A stretch of DNA of 64,000 bases. Origin: Hippasteria phrygiana. Lineage: Eukaryota > Echinodermata > Asteroidea > Valvatida > Goniasteridae. Shown in pieces: positions 63,833 to 64,000 of this stretch. Below the pieces are notes generated by a model. That model was not told where the DNA came from. It worked only from the letters and a program-made list of their open reading frames with translations, and made no database searches. Position 1 is the first letter of the stretch, and the number at the start of each line of letters is the position of its first letter. The stretch spans positions 310,001 through 374,000 of the forward strand of contig JAZGUH010000626.1 of the NCBI GenBank assembly GCA_037893225.1, in the 5' to 3' direction. Position numbers and translations under genes: made by a program.

Positions 63833-64000
63833 TCCATACCCAAGGGAATTTGACAGGCATGGAGCAATAAATAAAAGATAATCTGCACACAGATGTTGGC
63901 CGGAAAGAAAATAAACATTGCGAGGTTTGAATTTTCTCCACAAGTTTTAACTCTAAGAAGCCGCCGATAATTGCAACATGTAGCGCCAGATCTAAGCTAT
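63833..64000. repeat. Partial r unit at right edge
   Basis: The first 168 bases of an r unit (extra C, CCCAAGGG, AAAAGATAATC), where the r-g-h-d order predicts one. The HOR therefore continues beyond the window. Confidence 0.94.

Larger units (their letters stand above)
1..64000. repeat. 231-bp satellite DNA array, whole window
   Basis: The same 231-bp unit recurs head to tail in one orientation from the first base to the last, with no interruption by unrelated sequence. From 31 to 63,601 the length is 63,571 bp, which equals 229 units of 231 bp plus 46 units of 232 bp; one more complete unit follows at 63,602-63,832. Copies of one type are identical or nearly so, and the most different types differ at roughly a dozen positions (about 5%). 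GC is about 38%. Both window edges lie inside units, so the array continues in both directions. A large homogenised tandem array with HOR structure is typical of eukaryotic heterochromatin; a centromeric role is possible but not shown by the sequence. I do not recognise the family and cannot name the organism. Confidence 0.98.

Noticed and set aside
1..64000. CRISPR array
   Set aside because: Repeats are 231 bp and directly adjacent; there are no unique spacers and no cas genes.
1..64000. Tandem family of short protein genes on the reverse strand
   Set aside because: Almost all common differences change residues, some copies have stops or no ATG, no domain is recognisable, and no unit-independent promoter or terminator is visible.
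1..64000. rRNA or 5S gene array, or ribosomal spacer repeats
   Set aside because: No rRNA-like sequence occurs anywhere in the window and the unit has no recognisable Pol I or Pol III gene structure.
1..64000. Whole array as an assembly artefact from repeated stitching of one read
   Set aside because: HOR copies carry private substitutions and unit gains or losses that differ between copies, which simple stitching would not make. Local copy number could still be wrong and needs read support.

Overview
The window is one uninterrupted tandem satellite array from edge to edge. Its basic unit is 231 bp, about 38% GC (87 of 231 bases, counted on the copy at 6,968). I place unit position p1 on the T of the TCA that is the reverse-strand stop codon, as at 6,968. 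On this phasing there are 276 complete units from 31 to 63,832, plus a 30-base partial unit at the left edge and a 168-base partial unit at the right edge. I see no unique sequence, transposon, RNA gene, CRISPR array or conventional gene. Such an array is typical of eukaryotic heterochromatin (centromeric, pericentromeric, subtelomeric or sex-chromosome). Nothing in it identifies the species, and I do not recognise the satellite family.

Units differ mainly at a few recurring sites: a 1-bp C insertion near p2 (giving 232 bp), and substitutions at p9, p23, p43, p49, p53, p92, p113, p119, p128, p189 and p198. Combinations of these define unit types, which I letter locally as follows. a: T9,T23,A128,A189. 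b: C9,A43,T49,C53,G113,C128. c: C9,C92,T113,T189 (c' has T9). d: T9,G113,A128,T189. e: T9,T113,C128,A189. f: A43,C119,G198. g: 232 bp, T23, an altered p40-75 segment, G113. h: C9,C43,T113,T189. j: T9,T113,G198. k and l: 232 bp, T23. n: like e but C9. r: 232 bp with AAAAGATAATC near p40. v, w, x, y, z and u are explained where they occur.

The order of types is not random and forms higher-order repeats (HORs). Layout: 262-4,887 a-b-c-d-f-g type blocks; 4,888-16,907 v-w-x-e-y-b-c type blocks with a 9-unit and a 5-unit duplication; 16,908-30,317 five successive versions of a 13-unit HOR a-b-c-d-e-f-g-h-d-j-k-l-d with units lost or doubled; 30,318-31,474 a v-w-x remnant; 31,475-33,784 a 5-unit HOR twice; 33,785-35,172 a 3-unit HOR twice; 34,942-38,637 an 8-unit HOR twice; 38,638-42,104 a 9-unit HOR and part of a second; 42,105-49,727 a 10-unit HOR three times, the middle copy enlarged to 13; 49,728-54,117 a 7-unit HOR twice with flanking units; 54,118-57,815 an 8-unit HOR twice; 57,816-64,000 a 4-unit r-g-h-d HOR. 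Serial unequal exchange, or replication-based amplification of multi-unit blocks, is the simplest explanation (inference).

Every reverse-strand unit holds a 68-codon open frame, and the 1-bp insertion extends or fuses it. I read these frames as by-products of a 231-bp (3 x 77) repeat and not as genes: almost all common substitutions change the residue, and copies with nonsense changes have been amplified too.
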